Shown here: piece after piece, positions 12,197 through 22,972 of the stretch
Layout: each line of letters starts with the position of its first letter
Numbering within the stretch: the first letter of the stretch is position 1
From: Craterostigma plantagineum
Lineage: Eukaryota; Streptophyta; Magnoliopsida; Lamiales; Linderniaceae
Direction of reading: 5' to 3'
NCBI GenBank assembly: GCA_027422505.1
Contig: JAPQWV010000751.1
Coordinates: 1 to 64,000, forward strand
DNA: 64,000 bases
The notes under the pieces: generated by a model
The model's database searches: none
What the model saw: only the letters and a program-made list of their open reading frames with translations
What the model was told of the DNA's origin: nothing
Program-made: the position numbers and the translations under genes

Positions 12197-12502
12197 AGTG
12201 TGGGGAGGTTTGAGAAATGTATATCAATACGTATTGTAGCAGTTATTTAGGGTATAATAGAGTTTTATTCAATGTTCCTTGCATTTACATGCTTTTTTAC
12301 ACCTATTTGATATTGAAGGACTTTAGGACAAAACGAGGCAAAACGGAGCAAGTACGACGAAAATGGCCATGTGTCACGACCGTGACACCTCGTGCACAAG
12401 ATCGTGACAAGGGGCAGAAGACAACTCTGGAGACAGTCACGACCGTGACGATTATTACACTAGACTGTGACACTAGGCAGAGAGTGAAGAAGTCCAAGTA
12501 GA
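12197..12502 (+). mobile_element. Polypurine tract and partial 3' LTR of Athila copy B
   Basis: The polypurine tract is at 12197-12210 and the LTR start TGAGAAATG at 12211. This copy keeps about 290 bp of LTR, including two GTCACGACCGTGAC palindromes (near 12375 and 12437), before an abrupt change to Copia sequence near 12502. The right part of the LTR is missing, so the element is broken on both sides. Confidence 0.7.
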
Positions 12503-13808
12503 AGACCTTAATTGATGTATTATTTGGCATCCTTACTTATGAAGGCTCTATGTTATGCATATGTTCAAGAAGTCTAAGTTTACAGCAAATATGCTTTGAA
12601 GGCCCGAATCCAAATCCAAGAATTTATATTGACTGTATCAGATATGTTGAAAGAGGAACATATAACCTCAAACTTGTCAGATGAGACATTGTTGATCATG
12701 GAGCTTGTGTTGTCTGCCCACCTTCGATCAAGTTCTTGAATTGTTCCAACTGCTGACTCAATTGTTGTATAAAGTTTTTAGCCTTGAACCTCTGATCAGT
12801 CCCCTCAATTGCAGCTACGAACTCTGGTTCTTGAAGTTACGCACTATCAATCTGGTTCACCCTGTTGAATCTGACCTTGTTTTGTTGTTTGAACCTCGTG
12901 GAAAGCCATAGACTCTATAGTAGTTATCAATTGTGTGACCAGGCGGCTACAATGTGTACAGAATGGTCGCGCCCCTTCCTTCTTTGGATGTGAAAAAGGC
13001 TTCTTGAACTGGCCTTGGTGATTAGATTGAATACCTCTGTTCTCAACCTGAGTGTTTCTGCTGGTGAAACTCATATGTTGAATGGGGTCTTCAGGGGCAG
13101 ATTTTGATGTTGATTGATCTTTGCGTTTCCTCTTGGAAAACGAGTGAGAAGACTTTGTTGATAGGAGGAGTTGGATCCATGAGAAGGACTTGACCTCTGA
13201 TATGAGAAAAAGGATTCATCAAGCCCCATCAGAAATGTTAGAACATACTGTTTTTCAGAAAAGACCTTTGTTTCATTGACACCTCCATACAAACACTTAC
13301 CGCACGAGCATGTCGGCCTGAAACTATTGAATACATCCCAAATGGCCTTCAGTCTTGTAAAATACGCAGGTACAGTGGATTGTTGTTTCGTAACTCCAAA
13401 AAGATCCACAGTTTTGGCGCATCTTGAAACCGCTCTTGGATATCCAACCAAATCTCTCGAACTGTTTGAGAATAGATTATGCTCGCACATATCTCCTTTG
13501 ATACTGAGTTAAGGATCCAAGAACAGACAATATCATTGTTTCGATGCCAAGCAAGTAACAATTTCGGGTCATTCTCAGCGGTTTCAGGATTGTACCATCG
13601 ACAAATCCTTTCTTATTATTGACACAGAGAGCCATTGTCATTGCCCGACTCATGACGAGTAATTATCACCAGTTAATTGTTGATGAACCAGCACCAACCC
13701 TGGATTGTTCGTGTGGTGCAAATAATAGGGATGAAGCTGATCATCCAGTGCTAACATCGATTGAGAACTCTGATTAGGTTGCGAATGGGAATCATCTTGC
13801 GTTGCCAT
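12503..13808 (-). pseudogene. Copia (Ty1) gag and protease remnant
   Basis: Reading leftwards on minus, gag starts at an ATG at 13808 (MATQDDSHSQPNQ..., then LHPYYLHHTNNPGLVLV). The gag core follows (WHRNNDIVCSWILNS, IYSQTVREIWLDIQERF, YFTRLKAIWDVFNSFRPTC), then a decayed zinc knuckle (CTHC near 12950, then GHTIDNYY in another frame). The protease active-site region (SWILDSG at about 12602-12618) and VRMPNNTSIKV end at about 12503. Frameshifts and stops occur throughout. Gag would form the particle and the protease would mature it. The sequence stops inside protease, where Athila LTR begins, so the rest of pol is lost. Confidence 0.8.
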
Positions 13809-13875
13809 CTTCAACCTTGAAATGATCAATCTTGAAGAAGAGAACCTTGGAAGATCTTGAAATGCTCAGTTTATC

Positions 13876-13887
13876 GCTCTGATACCA
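13876..13887 (-). other. Copia primer-binding site (initiator Met tRNA type)
   Basis: The minus strand reads TGGTATCAGAGC just upstream of gag. This is the usual Copia primer-binding site complementary to the 3' end of initiator methionine tRNA. It fixes the element's orientation and places its 5' LTR to the right. Confidence 0.85.
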
Positions 13888-14136
13888 TATCAAAATTTGA
13901 GCGAAAATTTGACATTGAACGCAGAGATTTAACGTGGTTCAGATTCGTAAATCGAATCCTACATCCACGACCGAAAGAGTGACCACTTTATTGATTACTG
14001 AAGAAGATATCCAGATACAAAAATGAACCAGACGTATATACAAGAAATTAGGCGCATCTTAACCGCTAGGAAGAAGAAGTCGTTGCTGAACAGAGCGATT
14101 CTATAAACGACTCATTCGAACTTATTCTATCTAACA
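13888..14136 (-). mobile_element. 5' LTR of the truncated Copia element (approximate)
   Basis: On minus the candidate LTR starts TGTTAGATAGAATAAG at 14136 and ends beside the primer-binding site. The inner end is not a clean CA, so the limits are tentative. Just outside, at about 14113-14200, a ~43-bp unit containing TTCGAACTTATTCTATCTAA is repeated about twice. Confidence 0.5.
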
Positions 14137-16700
14137 TATTCGAATTATGTAACCTATTTGAACTTATTCTATCTAACCTATTCGAATTATTTAATTTTAT
14201 TGGATTCTAATTATAATAAGTTCAAACCTATTCGAACTTCTTGCTTAATTATCCAATAGTACCTCCACTTTTCTTTTATGAACTATGTTTCCTTTAATTA
14301 TTTATGATATATTTCTTGGCACTAATAATTATATACACGTACCATATGTGTAAAGCTTTCGTTCAAGTACATCTACGGTACTGACTAAATGAAAAAATGA
14401 AAAAATCAAATTTACGCCTGCCTACAAAAAGTGCATATTTTTCAAGTGGATAAGGTCAAATATAAAGTTTTACTGTGTTGTCTTGTCAATTTCTTTTTCC
14501 TTTTATCTTTTGAACATGTGCACAATTATAAAATAACTATAACATGCATTGCATGAGACATTGCAAGTAAATGCGATTTGACAAGACTTCACTTTGCCGT
14601 GAAAAAGAATTCCTAACATGGCATAAATTAAATCCAAACTTAGACATGCACACTTCTTGAGTTATTTGTTGTTTAAAATACTTAATAGATAAATAATAAA
14701 TTTATTTTAATTAATAGATAAAATCATTTTATTTTTAAGTATATAAAAAAAAACTATGTGAAGATATAATTATAACAAATCAAAAAGTAAATAGAAAAAT
14801 TATAATTACTCAAAATAAAGTAGAAAGTCAAACTAGTAATTATAATTTCTATATCAGTTTAAAATGAAACAATTACTATGCATTCCTTTTATAACTAGTG
14901 TAGATATATCAAGTTTGTCATATGTCTATAGTTTCAACCTTATAATTAAATAAAAATTTCTTCAATATTTTATTACATTATGTACCTTTAACTTAGAATT
15001 AACATCCTTCATTATTTTTCATAAATTAATATTACTTAAGTTGAATAAGCGTGAAGCTTTCACCATCAACCAAAAGACAAAAACAAAAGCAAAAGTTTTG
15101 GTTTCACTTCAGACAATCTCTAAGTCAACAAAAGGCCCATCCCATTAGTGCCTTTGTATTTAGCTTTGATCTCTTCTTTTCATGCCATATAATAAGATGA
15201 TAAGATCTTCCAAAATGTCGTGTTTAATAAACAGTTCATTTTTCGGTCACTCTCAAGTCATTCATTAATTGAATGAATGTGATATAATATTTAGGAAACC
15301 AAACAAATATTTAATTAATAATTTGGACAGAACAATAACGTAAGCAACGGTTGTGAATTTATGATTGGATCGTTGGGCGTTGACCATTGACCAATCCGGG
15401 TCACCCGGCTTTTTATATTTTAATTTAATAATTGATTGATTAAATAATAAGGTGAGTCTGAAAGATAACGTTCTTTTTATGAAATGGAGCACTGTTGTTA
15501 AAGAAAGCTTCCTTGGTTCCGAGTTCAATTATAGAAGACATAAAGTTTTAGTTTGCTTTAGCATTTTTTTAATCAGTTTTTTTTATTATTTGTAGGAATT
15601 TATGTTTCTTGATTTCTTGTTACGATTTTAGAATACATACCACGAGACTTCAGTGGGCAGAAATCCCTGCTTGATATAATAACACCGATTTTCCCCCAAC
15701 ATACTGTGCCATCAAATATGTAACTAAATACAGTTGTCACAATGCGAAGATCAATTGTATCTTATCAAATGACAAAATATCACATTCATACTCATTATGA
15801 CTTATGAGAATGATAACCACTCCGAATTTTTTTTCTTTTTTTAGTAATACGAGCATGACTACTAAGAGCATCTCCAACGGCTACTTTACTTTTGTGTGAA
15901 ACACAAAATACGTCTTTACTCCAATGAGACTCTATATCTAACATTAATATTGTGTTGATTAGCAGAGATAATCTAGATGTAGAGTAAACATAATTTTCTA
16001 ACTCAAAAATTGTGTTGTACTTTCTATTTAATTATAATTTATTTAATAAAAAATATTTTAATTATTTAAATATTTGATATTCTTATAATAATAAAAGTAA
16101 ATAATGTTAAGTTCCCTTTATTTATTTATATTTTCGTTTTAATTTAATATAATTATAATTAAATAATATCCTCAGTTTATAATGTGATAAATTTTAAATA
16201 TTAATTATTATAATTTACTGACTTTTTAATTAATATAATATAAATTTTATTATAGAATTTGATTTTTAGAGTAGAAATAGAGTTAATGGGTTGGAGTGAA
16301 AATTAGTGTAGAAAATAGAGTTTATGAGTTGGAGTAAAAATAATCGAGCCGCAATATGGCATAGAATTAGTATGTTCATGCCGCGACTTGACGTCTAATC
16401 TAAAAGTAACCAACTTTGAGCGCACTAATATTAAAATTGAAGTACAGGATGGGTCTCCAATATAAGGTCGCTCACGTTAAATTCAATAATTTCCTTGGGC
16501 TATCCAATAAATATATGAAAAGACAACAACAAAAAAAAAAAGAAAGAAAACAGAGAAGAAGATAGATAAAACAACATCAACAATAAACTTTCCTAGAAGT
16601 AAGAACACGAACTGTTTTATACATCCACAATGACAAATTCAAAGGCATAACACGGAAATGATTAGCTAAAATAAAACCTAAGTACAACGAAATTCGCAAA
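14137..16700. other. AT-rich intergenic DNA upstream of the Copia remnant, downstream of GH3
   Basis: No gene can be supported here. Short open frames (for example 15265-15528 minus) resemble no family. The stretch 15860-16350 starts AAGAGCATCTCCAACGGC, a sequence often seen at ends of small plant MITEs, and ends in GTTGGAGT-type repeats, but no matching inverted end can be read. Confidence 0.6.
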
Positions 16701-16713
16701 TGATCATTCATCG

Positions 16714-18785
16714 TCAGTCTGAAGAAGAACCACTGTCCGCCGCCCACTCCCTCAGACCAGGGCTAGTCCACCTCGGACACTTTGGACTGTAATAGCTAGA
16801 CAATACCCTCGAATTCAAGAGCTCAACGATCGGCGCGTATTTCACGCACCTCGGCGTTTTGTACTGATTGATCGAAGCTCCCAAGCTTATCGCATAATCC
16901 ATGAGCTTATCGAATGTTCCATCTTCCACCACCTTGATTTCCAGCGGCCCAATGGCGTCGAAGTTGCGATTCTGTCTGTAAACGTTGTCGAGCGACTCTT
17001 CCACGGCCAGGCAACAGTCTTCGAACACCGACGCCGGAATCTGGGCCGTCGCCGTCGGGGACGACCCGCCACGGCCCAGCTCCCAGTAGAGGACGTAGTG
17101 GCCGGGAATGGTGTTCGTATCGGCGAAGCTGGTGTACTCAGTGAGGCGAGCGTCGAACGGCGCCAGGTGGGCGACGGCGTTTTTCACGGCGTTTTGCAGC
17201 TCGACTTCGTCGGTCTTGTCCGTGTCTATGCTGAGCACGACGTTTTTCCGGCAGACGAAGTTGAACTGTGGGGCGGCGTTCTTGAATCCGGCGACGCGGA
17301 GGACGTCGCCGACCCTATACCTGTAAAGACCTGCGAGCAATTTCAGAAAAAAAAAAAATAAGAAATCAGCCCTAATTATGAGAAAACAAACAAAGGAAAA
17401 GGAGAACTTGGGGCTTTTTGCTTCTCTTTCTTTCTTTCTTTCTTTCTTTCTTACCAGCGTAAGTAGTGACGACGAGCTCATACTCATGCCCAAGCTTGAC
17501 ATCGACGAGGTCGACGAGCTCTTTCTGCTCCTTCTCATTGAGCGATTTGGGGACGACGATGCTCCCATTATTACTACCGATCCCATGGCTCCTAGGAACA
17601 GGCAAGAACTCATAGTAACACATGGTGGGAATGAGGGTATAAGCCACCTCGCTGGGCTTGCAAAGAGGGTTCAAATTACCCCAAAGTAACACTCCGACGA
17701 AGCGTACATCGTACAGACGAGGGGCAAACCGCCGCCGTAGAATTCAAGAATGGGTATGTACTGAGACATGGTCCCAGTCACAATCACGTCTATGTACTTC
17801 GTATTAGGCCACACCCTCGTAATAATCCCCTCCCAGGACTCCTTGCAGCACTCGGACTCGATAAAATCCGCCAGATCCGGGTCGGGTCGGAGCACCCTCA
17901 TCACGGATTCCCTCACTGACGATCTTTAATGACGAGGGGGTTGACCGTGCCCGTCCTTATATCGCTGCAGAGGAGGGAATAGTGCTTCTCCAAGAACCTT
18001 ATGGCCCGGATAAAACCCGAGGCAAAAACCGCCCCGACCCGCAAGACATCCCTGTTCTGACACAGCCCGCAGAGCATCTGAGAGTACATGCTCTGGTAAG
18101 AGTCGGGGCAGAGGATTGTCTCGTTGGGGGAGGTGTAGTTCGTGTATGGGTCGTACGGCCTCGCCTTGAAGTGCGGGCTTTTGTAATAGCTGGTGAGCAC
18201 GGGCCGGGCCAGCAGCCCGCCTGGCGTTTTCGTCTCGCACTTGACGAACAAAAAGTACATTCCTTTGCCCTTCTCCAAGCCAGGCACAAACTGGCTCATT
18301 ACAGGCATCAAGAGGCTGTACAAAAGTGACCTCCTATCGAGCTCTTCCTCGATCGTGGGCATCACTTTCCTCTCGCCCGCCGACGTCCCAGAACTGGGGT
18401 TTGAACAAGAAGGATTTAACGACACCTCTCGATGTAATAAAAGGGGAAAAAGCAGCACGCGAAAATACCTTGTCAAGAACTCGGAGATGGGCTGAGAGCA
18501 GAGTATGTGAGACCTGTCGCCGTTGGCTATGCGATTGATGTCGGGCAAGATGTCTTCGTAGGTTACGACGGGCATTGTTTTCTTGAAAGCCTCGCGGTCG
18601 ACTTGCCCGTCGAGGCCGTGCCTTTTGAGGTACTCGACGCCGGCGTTTCTCGACAGGATTTCGCTTAGGACGCGCTTCTGCACTTGGTCTGCGTTCTTCG
18701 TCACTTCTTCGATGTAGTCCATCTTTTTCTTGTTGTTTTCGTCGAGGTTGTAGTGTGGGGGTTGATGCTTTGGTGCTTCAGGCAT
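16714..18785 (-). CDS. GH3: GH3 auxin-responsive amido synthetase, GH3.5/GH3.6-like, three exons
   Basis: Exons are 18785-18469, 18393-17455 and 17330-16714; introns are 75 and 124 bp with GT-AG borders. With two corrections the product is about 624 residues, close to the usual ~600. Family motifs are present: [10 protein letters not shown] (residue ~106), [10 protein letters not shown] (~336) and YRVGDVL (~423), which bind ATP/AMP in acyl-adenylating enzymes. Group II GH3 enzymes join amino acids such as Asp to indole-3-acetic acid in the cytosol and lower free auxin. Two single-base losses in exon 2, near 17917 (NPLVIKD|SVRES) and 17682 (CYFGV|NLNPL), break the frame although both flanks are perfectly conserved. 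They may be consensus errors or recent mutations. Exon 1 starts MPEAPK, as in Arabidopsis GH3.1-3.6. Confidence 0.93.
17425..17451 (+). repeat. TTTC microsatellite in GH3 intron 2
   Basis: A tetranucleotide CTTT run lies just inside the intron next to the splice donor (GTAAGAAAG on minus). It could vary between individuals without touching the coding sequence. Confidence 0.85.
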
Positions 18786-18905
18786 GCTTTTTTTTTTTTT
18801 GGCCTTTTTCTATGAAATGATGAGTGTTTTTTGTCTGAATTAATAAGATGACGAGAGAGAGGATTTGTCAGGTTGAGTGTGAAGAAATGGAGGGGTGAAT
18901 AGAGG

Positions 18906-18914
18906 TTTATATAG
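18906..18914 (-). promoter_or_regulatory. TATA box of the GH3 gene
   Basis: CTATATAAA on minus, about 120 bp upstream of the ATG, is well placed for a transcription start near 18875. I did not see a clear TGTCTC auxin-response element by eye in the few hundred bases upstream, although family members are usually auxin-induced. Confidence 0.6.
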
Positions 18915-21120
18915 AGCGAGGGAGGGAGGGAGGGAGATAGACAGAGGGGGTTTGGTGGTCCACTCCATTCTAGTGATTAAAAATGTGGAAGAAGTTATTG
19001 GGAACTATATATAACATATAATTTACCAACTGTATTAGTGTGGTTAACCTGATTGCCTAATTTTTCTGATAAAATTACCGAGTACTTACTTGGTCGAGAT
19101 GGAGGTTTCAAAATTCATAAGAATATCACATTTTCAAGAGTTCTTTCTTCTCGATATTCTGATTTAATCTCACTGACTTGTCTTTTGTGTGGTTAACCTG
19201 GTTGATTTAGTTTGTTATGTACTGCGTCGGTTTTTGGAAGCGGTAAAGTAATAAAAAAGTTGCCAAAAGAAAAGAAAAAATCAAAAAATAAAAATAGCAT
19301 AATGGACGATGATTCATTTGCATGTTTCTTTTATGAATTCTCGAGAGCTTTCATCCCTGCCGTGACACATCAAGTTGTACCGTGTAACATATCTTTCAAA
19401 ATATAAACAAGGAAAAAGAACATCAAAAGTTTTATACATATATATTTCTTTAGTGCGCTTTGTGTGCTTGGTATTATTACATACCGGTCAAAACCTCCCT
19501 ATCGAAGTCCTTTTACTGCAGTGGTCGACCGGCAATTCCCGGTAAAACCGGGAACTGTGCGAACCTATTACATGCGTGCTTGTACTTCGGATGTTTCTTC
19601 TCCCGTAGGCAGGCTTCGTTTCCCGGTAACACAAATACGGGGCATATTTTTTCGATTATTTGATATAATAAATCCTCATTTTCAATATTTTGTTTCAACT
19701 TAATTTTCTCTTCGAAGTTCTCGTCAACGTATAATCCTCGTGGGCTCGTACGGTAAAACATAAGAACACATAATGAGATTTGACCTAGTTCTAGGTAAAT
19801 ATCTATAATTTGTGAAGTCATTGTTATATTATTAGTAGATAGGGTTTTTATTTCTTCATTTATTACGGTATTTAAAACTTATAATCAACTAACCCTGGTT
19901 GGCTGACGTTTGCATTTTGTCTAAATATGTGCAGACAGTAAGAATATAGTTTAATTAACATTAATTTCAATTTATCTTCATGCTTAAGATCATCTTAGCA
20001 GCTAGGACCCTTGATGATGCATGTATTATTGTTCTTGTTAGACATTAGTGTGGTTTATTAATAATTTTCTATTAACGTAGCTTTCATCTATAGGACGCCA
20101 TTTGTACATTATGATAATGTCTTAATGGCGTTTAGCTGTATGTGTAATGTGAGCTAGTTAGCTAGGGTTGTCCTAAATATTTCAAAGAATTGTTTTCAAT
20201 CAATCACATTCACACGTATGCAGGGAACTTGTCGTGTTACATAAAATTTCACTATTTTTTAAGAACTTTCAAAGCAAATATTCTCAACATTCACCACACA
20301 ACGTTTGAATAAATAAAGGACGAACGGAAACGAGTCATAATATTAAGTTACTAATCAACATGAATAACGCCTCCCGCAATAGTCAAATTTATCTTTGTCG
20401 AATTATGTAATAATATCTAGAAATAATGCTAAATCAATATCAACTAGCGGTTTGCCTAACTGATTTGAAAACTCTATATCTTAGGGTTTCGTCGGTTAGG
20501 TCAATTATTTATTTCTTACCAATAGCTGACACGTCCGAGTAAATAATTATTGAATCCCTGTTCCTAAGTAATATATATCAGTCTAAATTGCATACTCATA
20601 TACGTGTGCTACATTCTTATTTTTATTTTATGTTCATATTAAATTGAGAAATATTTCGACGCCGATTGATACACCAAGTTAAGCAGTCTTTAATTTATAT
20701 TTAGCATTAATATAAGAGTATGGATACATTCAAGAATAAGTATTGTACTTAATACGTAGCTATACTCTATATAGGCTTATTTGTTGAAGAAAACAATAAC
20801 GCTGTTTTATAAATAGCTCCCGTATAAAATGGGGCAGACAATACGAAAATAAATAAAATAAAATAATTAGTCAAGGGGAACAAGATATCCAGGTTAGATA
20901 TCATCAACTGAAAGCTGCATATGTAATAAATTACTTATGTTCTCTGTCAAAAATTAAGTTTCTTCGAAGCTCAGATCCCAAAAACGACTCTTACATCTTA
21001 ACATAATAATGATGCCGTACAATACAGGGTGCTTGACTCGTCATTGTTTTAAGCATAAAAACCTGTTTTTTAAGGGGCAATTTTCATTCATGCCCTAATC
21101 ACCACCTGAATTAGAATTCC
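18915..21120. other. Intergenic DNA upstream of GH3
   Basis: AT-rich, with no supportable gene. A perfect hairpin TTCCCGGT-AAA-ACCGGGAA is at 19536-19554, and TTTCCCGGTAAC recurs near 19619. Confidence 0.6.
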
Positions 21121-21149
21121 GATCATGTAGGGAAAAAAATTGTTTTAAG

Positions 21150-21370
21150 GACATGATTTTTGCAGTACCACTTCATTTTCTGCATTATTACTTCATTATT
21201 ATATATTACTATTTCATTGTTGTGCAGTACCACTTAATTTGTTTTGCAGTACCACTCATTGTTTCTGCAGTAACAATGAAGTGGTATTACAAGAACAATA
21301 AAGTGGTACTGCGTAACAATGAAGTGGTAATGCAGAACAATGAAGTGGTACTGCAGAAATCGAGTCCTTA
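21150..21370. repeat. Inverted cluster of ~21-bp GCAGTACCACTTCATT repeats
   Basis: The left half (about 21163-21262) carries several copies of GCAGTACCACTTCATTGTT, some decayed. The right half (about 21265-21357) carries four copies of its reverse complement, AACAATGAAGTGGTACTGC. The centre is near 21263-21270. The flanks, GGGGCAATTTTCATTC to the left and CGTAATTTACCC to the right, suggest the ends of a small foldback element. Confidence 0.8.
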
Positions 21371-22934
21371 AAAACTGAATTTTATACTGACAGGGCCTGA
21401 ATCCGATTTAAAAACCTAAAGGAGTTGAAACGTAATTTACCCTTTTTTTAAAGAAAAATATTATTATATATAGTATTACATTTTTTTTTGTGATGATAGA
21501 TGTCTGAAGAATAAAATTGCAGAACGCATATAAACAGTACTGCTTAAAATAATAATGATATTACTTGTCAAACGCATATAAATTAATATTATGCGGTGTC
21601 ATATTATGTGTAGCGCCATAGATATATTTCTGTTATAAGTTCTTTTACCAGTATATTATAAAATCGAACAGAAAAAAAAATATAAGAATTATTAAATTCA
21701 TTCGAGCTCAAAATAGACTTTCGGTACCAATTGGTCTTCGTTTTCCTCATATCCTGCTTTCTATAGGCACTTTCGTGTATAAAAATACGGCATTTACTCA
21801 CTATTTTCGTGATCACACTCACATATATTCGATGCATCGAACTATTCGACGGATTACTGAAATAAATGTGGTCAATCATAATGATTTTATTTTAAATTTT
21901 AATGTAGTTCTTTTTCGTTCCCAAAAAGATTTATGAATTACGAATTATAATGCATGCTTTATGCTTACTCGAGCACCGTCCCATCCTCGGTTAAAGCAAA
22001 AATATTTTAATTAATCACGGATTATTAACAAAAAGATACATTGACTAAAAGAAAATGAAATAGTTTAGTTTTATGTAGAAGTTGGATTCTCATAAATATT
22101 TTTGTCGATACTTAAATGAGATTATTTATTGTCGAAAACTTCAGTAATAAAATACTGATGCGCACTATCACTTTGAAGAAGAGGTAGTCCCATTTACTGA
22201 AAAAAAAATAAATTATGACCATGATTAGCCTGCACTTATTATATTGTTTCGTTGAACTTAGGAGACCAATAATGTGGTCCCTATCATCCTTGTTTCCATG
22301 TTAGTGTATAAGATATATAATTACCATTAATTCAATGTTAATTGCTCATTTACCCTATCGTTAAGACAGGATCGTGTCGTCTAAGTTAGCTACCAAAACT
22401 AACCAATTGAGATTAGCTACTTAGTTACTTTAAACGCTTATTATTAATTGTCAAAGCAGAAAGAATTTTAATTATATGTATTTATTTTTTTCTACTTTTT
22501 TTTGTAATAATCTCAGTCATAAAACAGTCAAACCTGACAAACGAGGTCTGTAAGTCTTCATCTCCACTTTGGACTTTTGATGTACAAATATGTCGGTAGT
22601 TTTTATCCTCTTACTGTATATACTCATTCAATTGTCGGTTAAGTGCTCATAAATAATGTTAGCAAATGCTACGCAAAACTGTTCATGGCATCTGCTCTGA
22701 ATGATTGCTTCTCGAGTCAAATTACATTTCTATTTAATATCACAACCACTTCTATGTTATTTTATTTCATTTGACGACGGAAAATCGAATAAAAGTTTGA
22801 ACCCTTCCTCCCCCAGATTGCTTAATTTAATTTTTTTAGTTATATGATTAATCATCGATCAATGAATATGATATTGAGGCGAGTTTAAAGGGGCCTAAGT
22901 GTACGGGCAGTGGCAAGCATATGCACATAGTTAA

Positions 22935-22972
<38 letters not shown>

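Larger units (their letters stand above)
1..12502 (+). repeat. Direct tandem duplication of an Athila-type retroelement segment
   Basis: Positions 1 to about 5552 recur at 6825 to about 12345 in the same orientation. The offset is 6824 bp at the left edge and 6790 bp at the polypurine tract (5407 against 12197), so copy B has lost about 34 bp net, mostly through scattered single-base indels. The shared unit holds the 3' part of pol, a palindrome cluster, a CT microsatellite, an env-position ORF, 1.7 kb of non-coding DNA, a polypurine tract and the first bases of the 3' LTR. Copy A jumps from inside the LTR (about 5552) straight into reverse transcriptase sequence, so the rest of the LTR, gag and protease are missing between the copies. 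Copy A continues beyond the left edge of the window. Confidence 0.9.

Noticed and set aside
12217..12501. 94-codon frame on plus
   Set aside because: It lies in the Athila LTR fragment and translates the GTCACGACCGTGAC palindromes.
15265..15528. 87-codon open frame on minus
   Set aside because: Low-complexity hydrophobic and Lys-rich text in AT-rich DNA; no homology I can recognise.
15860..16350. Possible MITE beginning AGAGCATCTCCAACGGC
   Set aside because: The expected inverted end is not present and no target duplication can be read. Kept only as a note in the intergenic entry.
17098..17361. Open frame on plus across GH3 exon 3
   Set aside because: It lies opposite the conserved GH3 coding sequence and exists only because of its codon bias.
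18193..18495. 100-codon frame on plus crossing the first GH3 intron
   Set aside because: Antisense of GH3 exon 2 and intron 1; the GH3 reading is far better supported.
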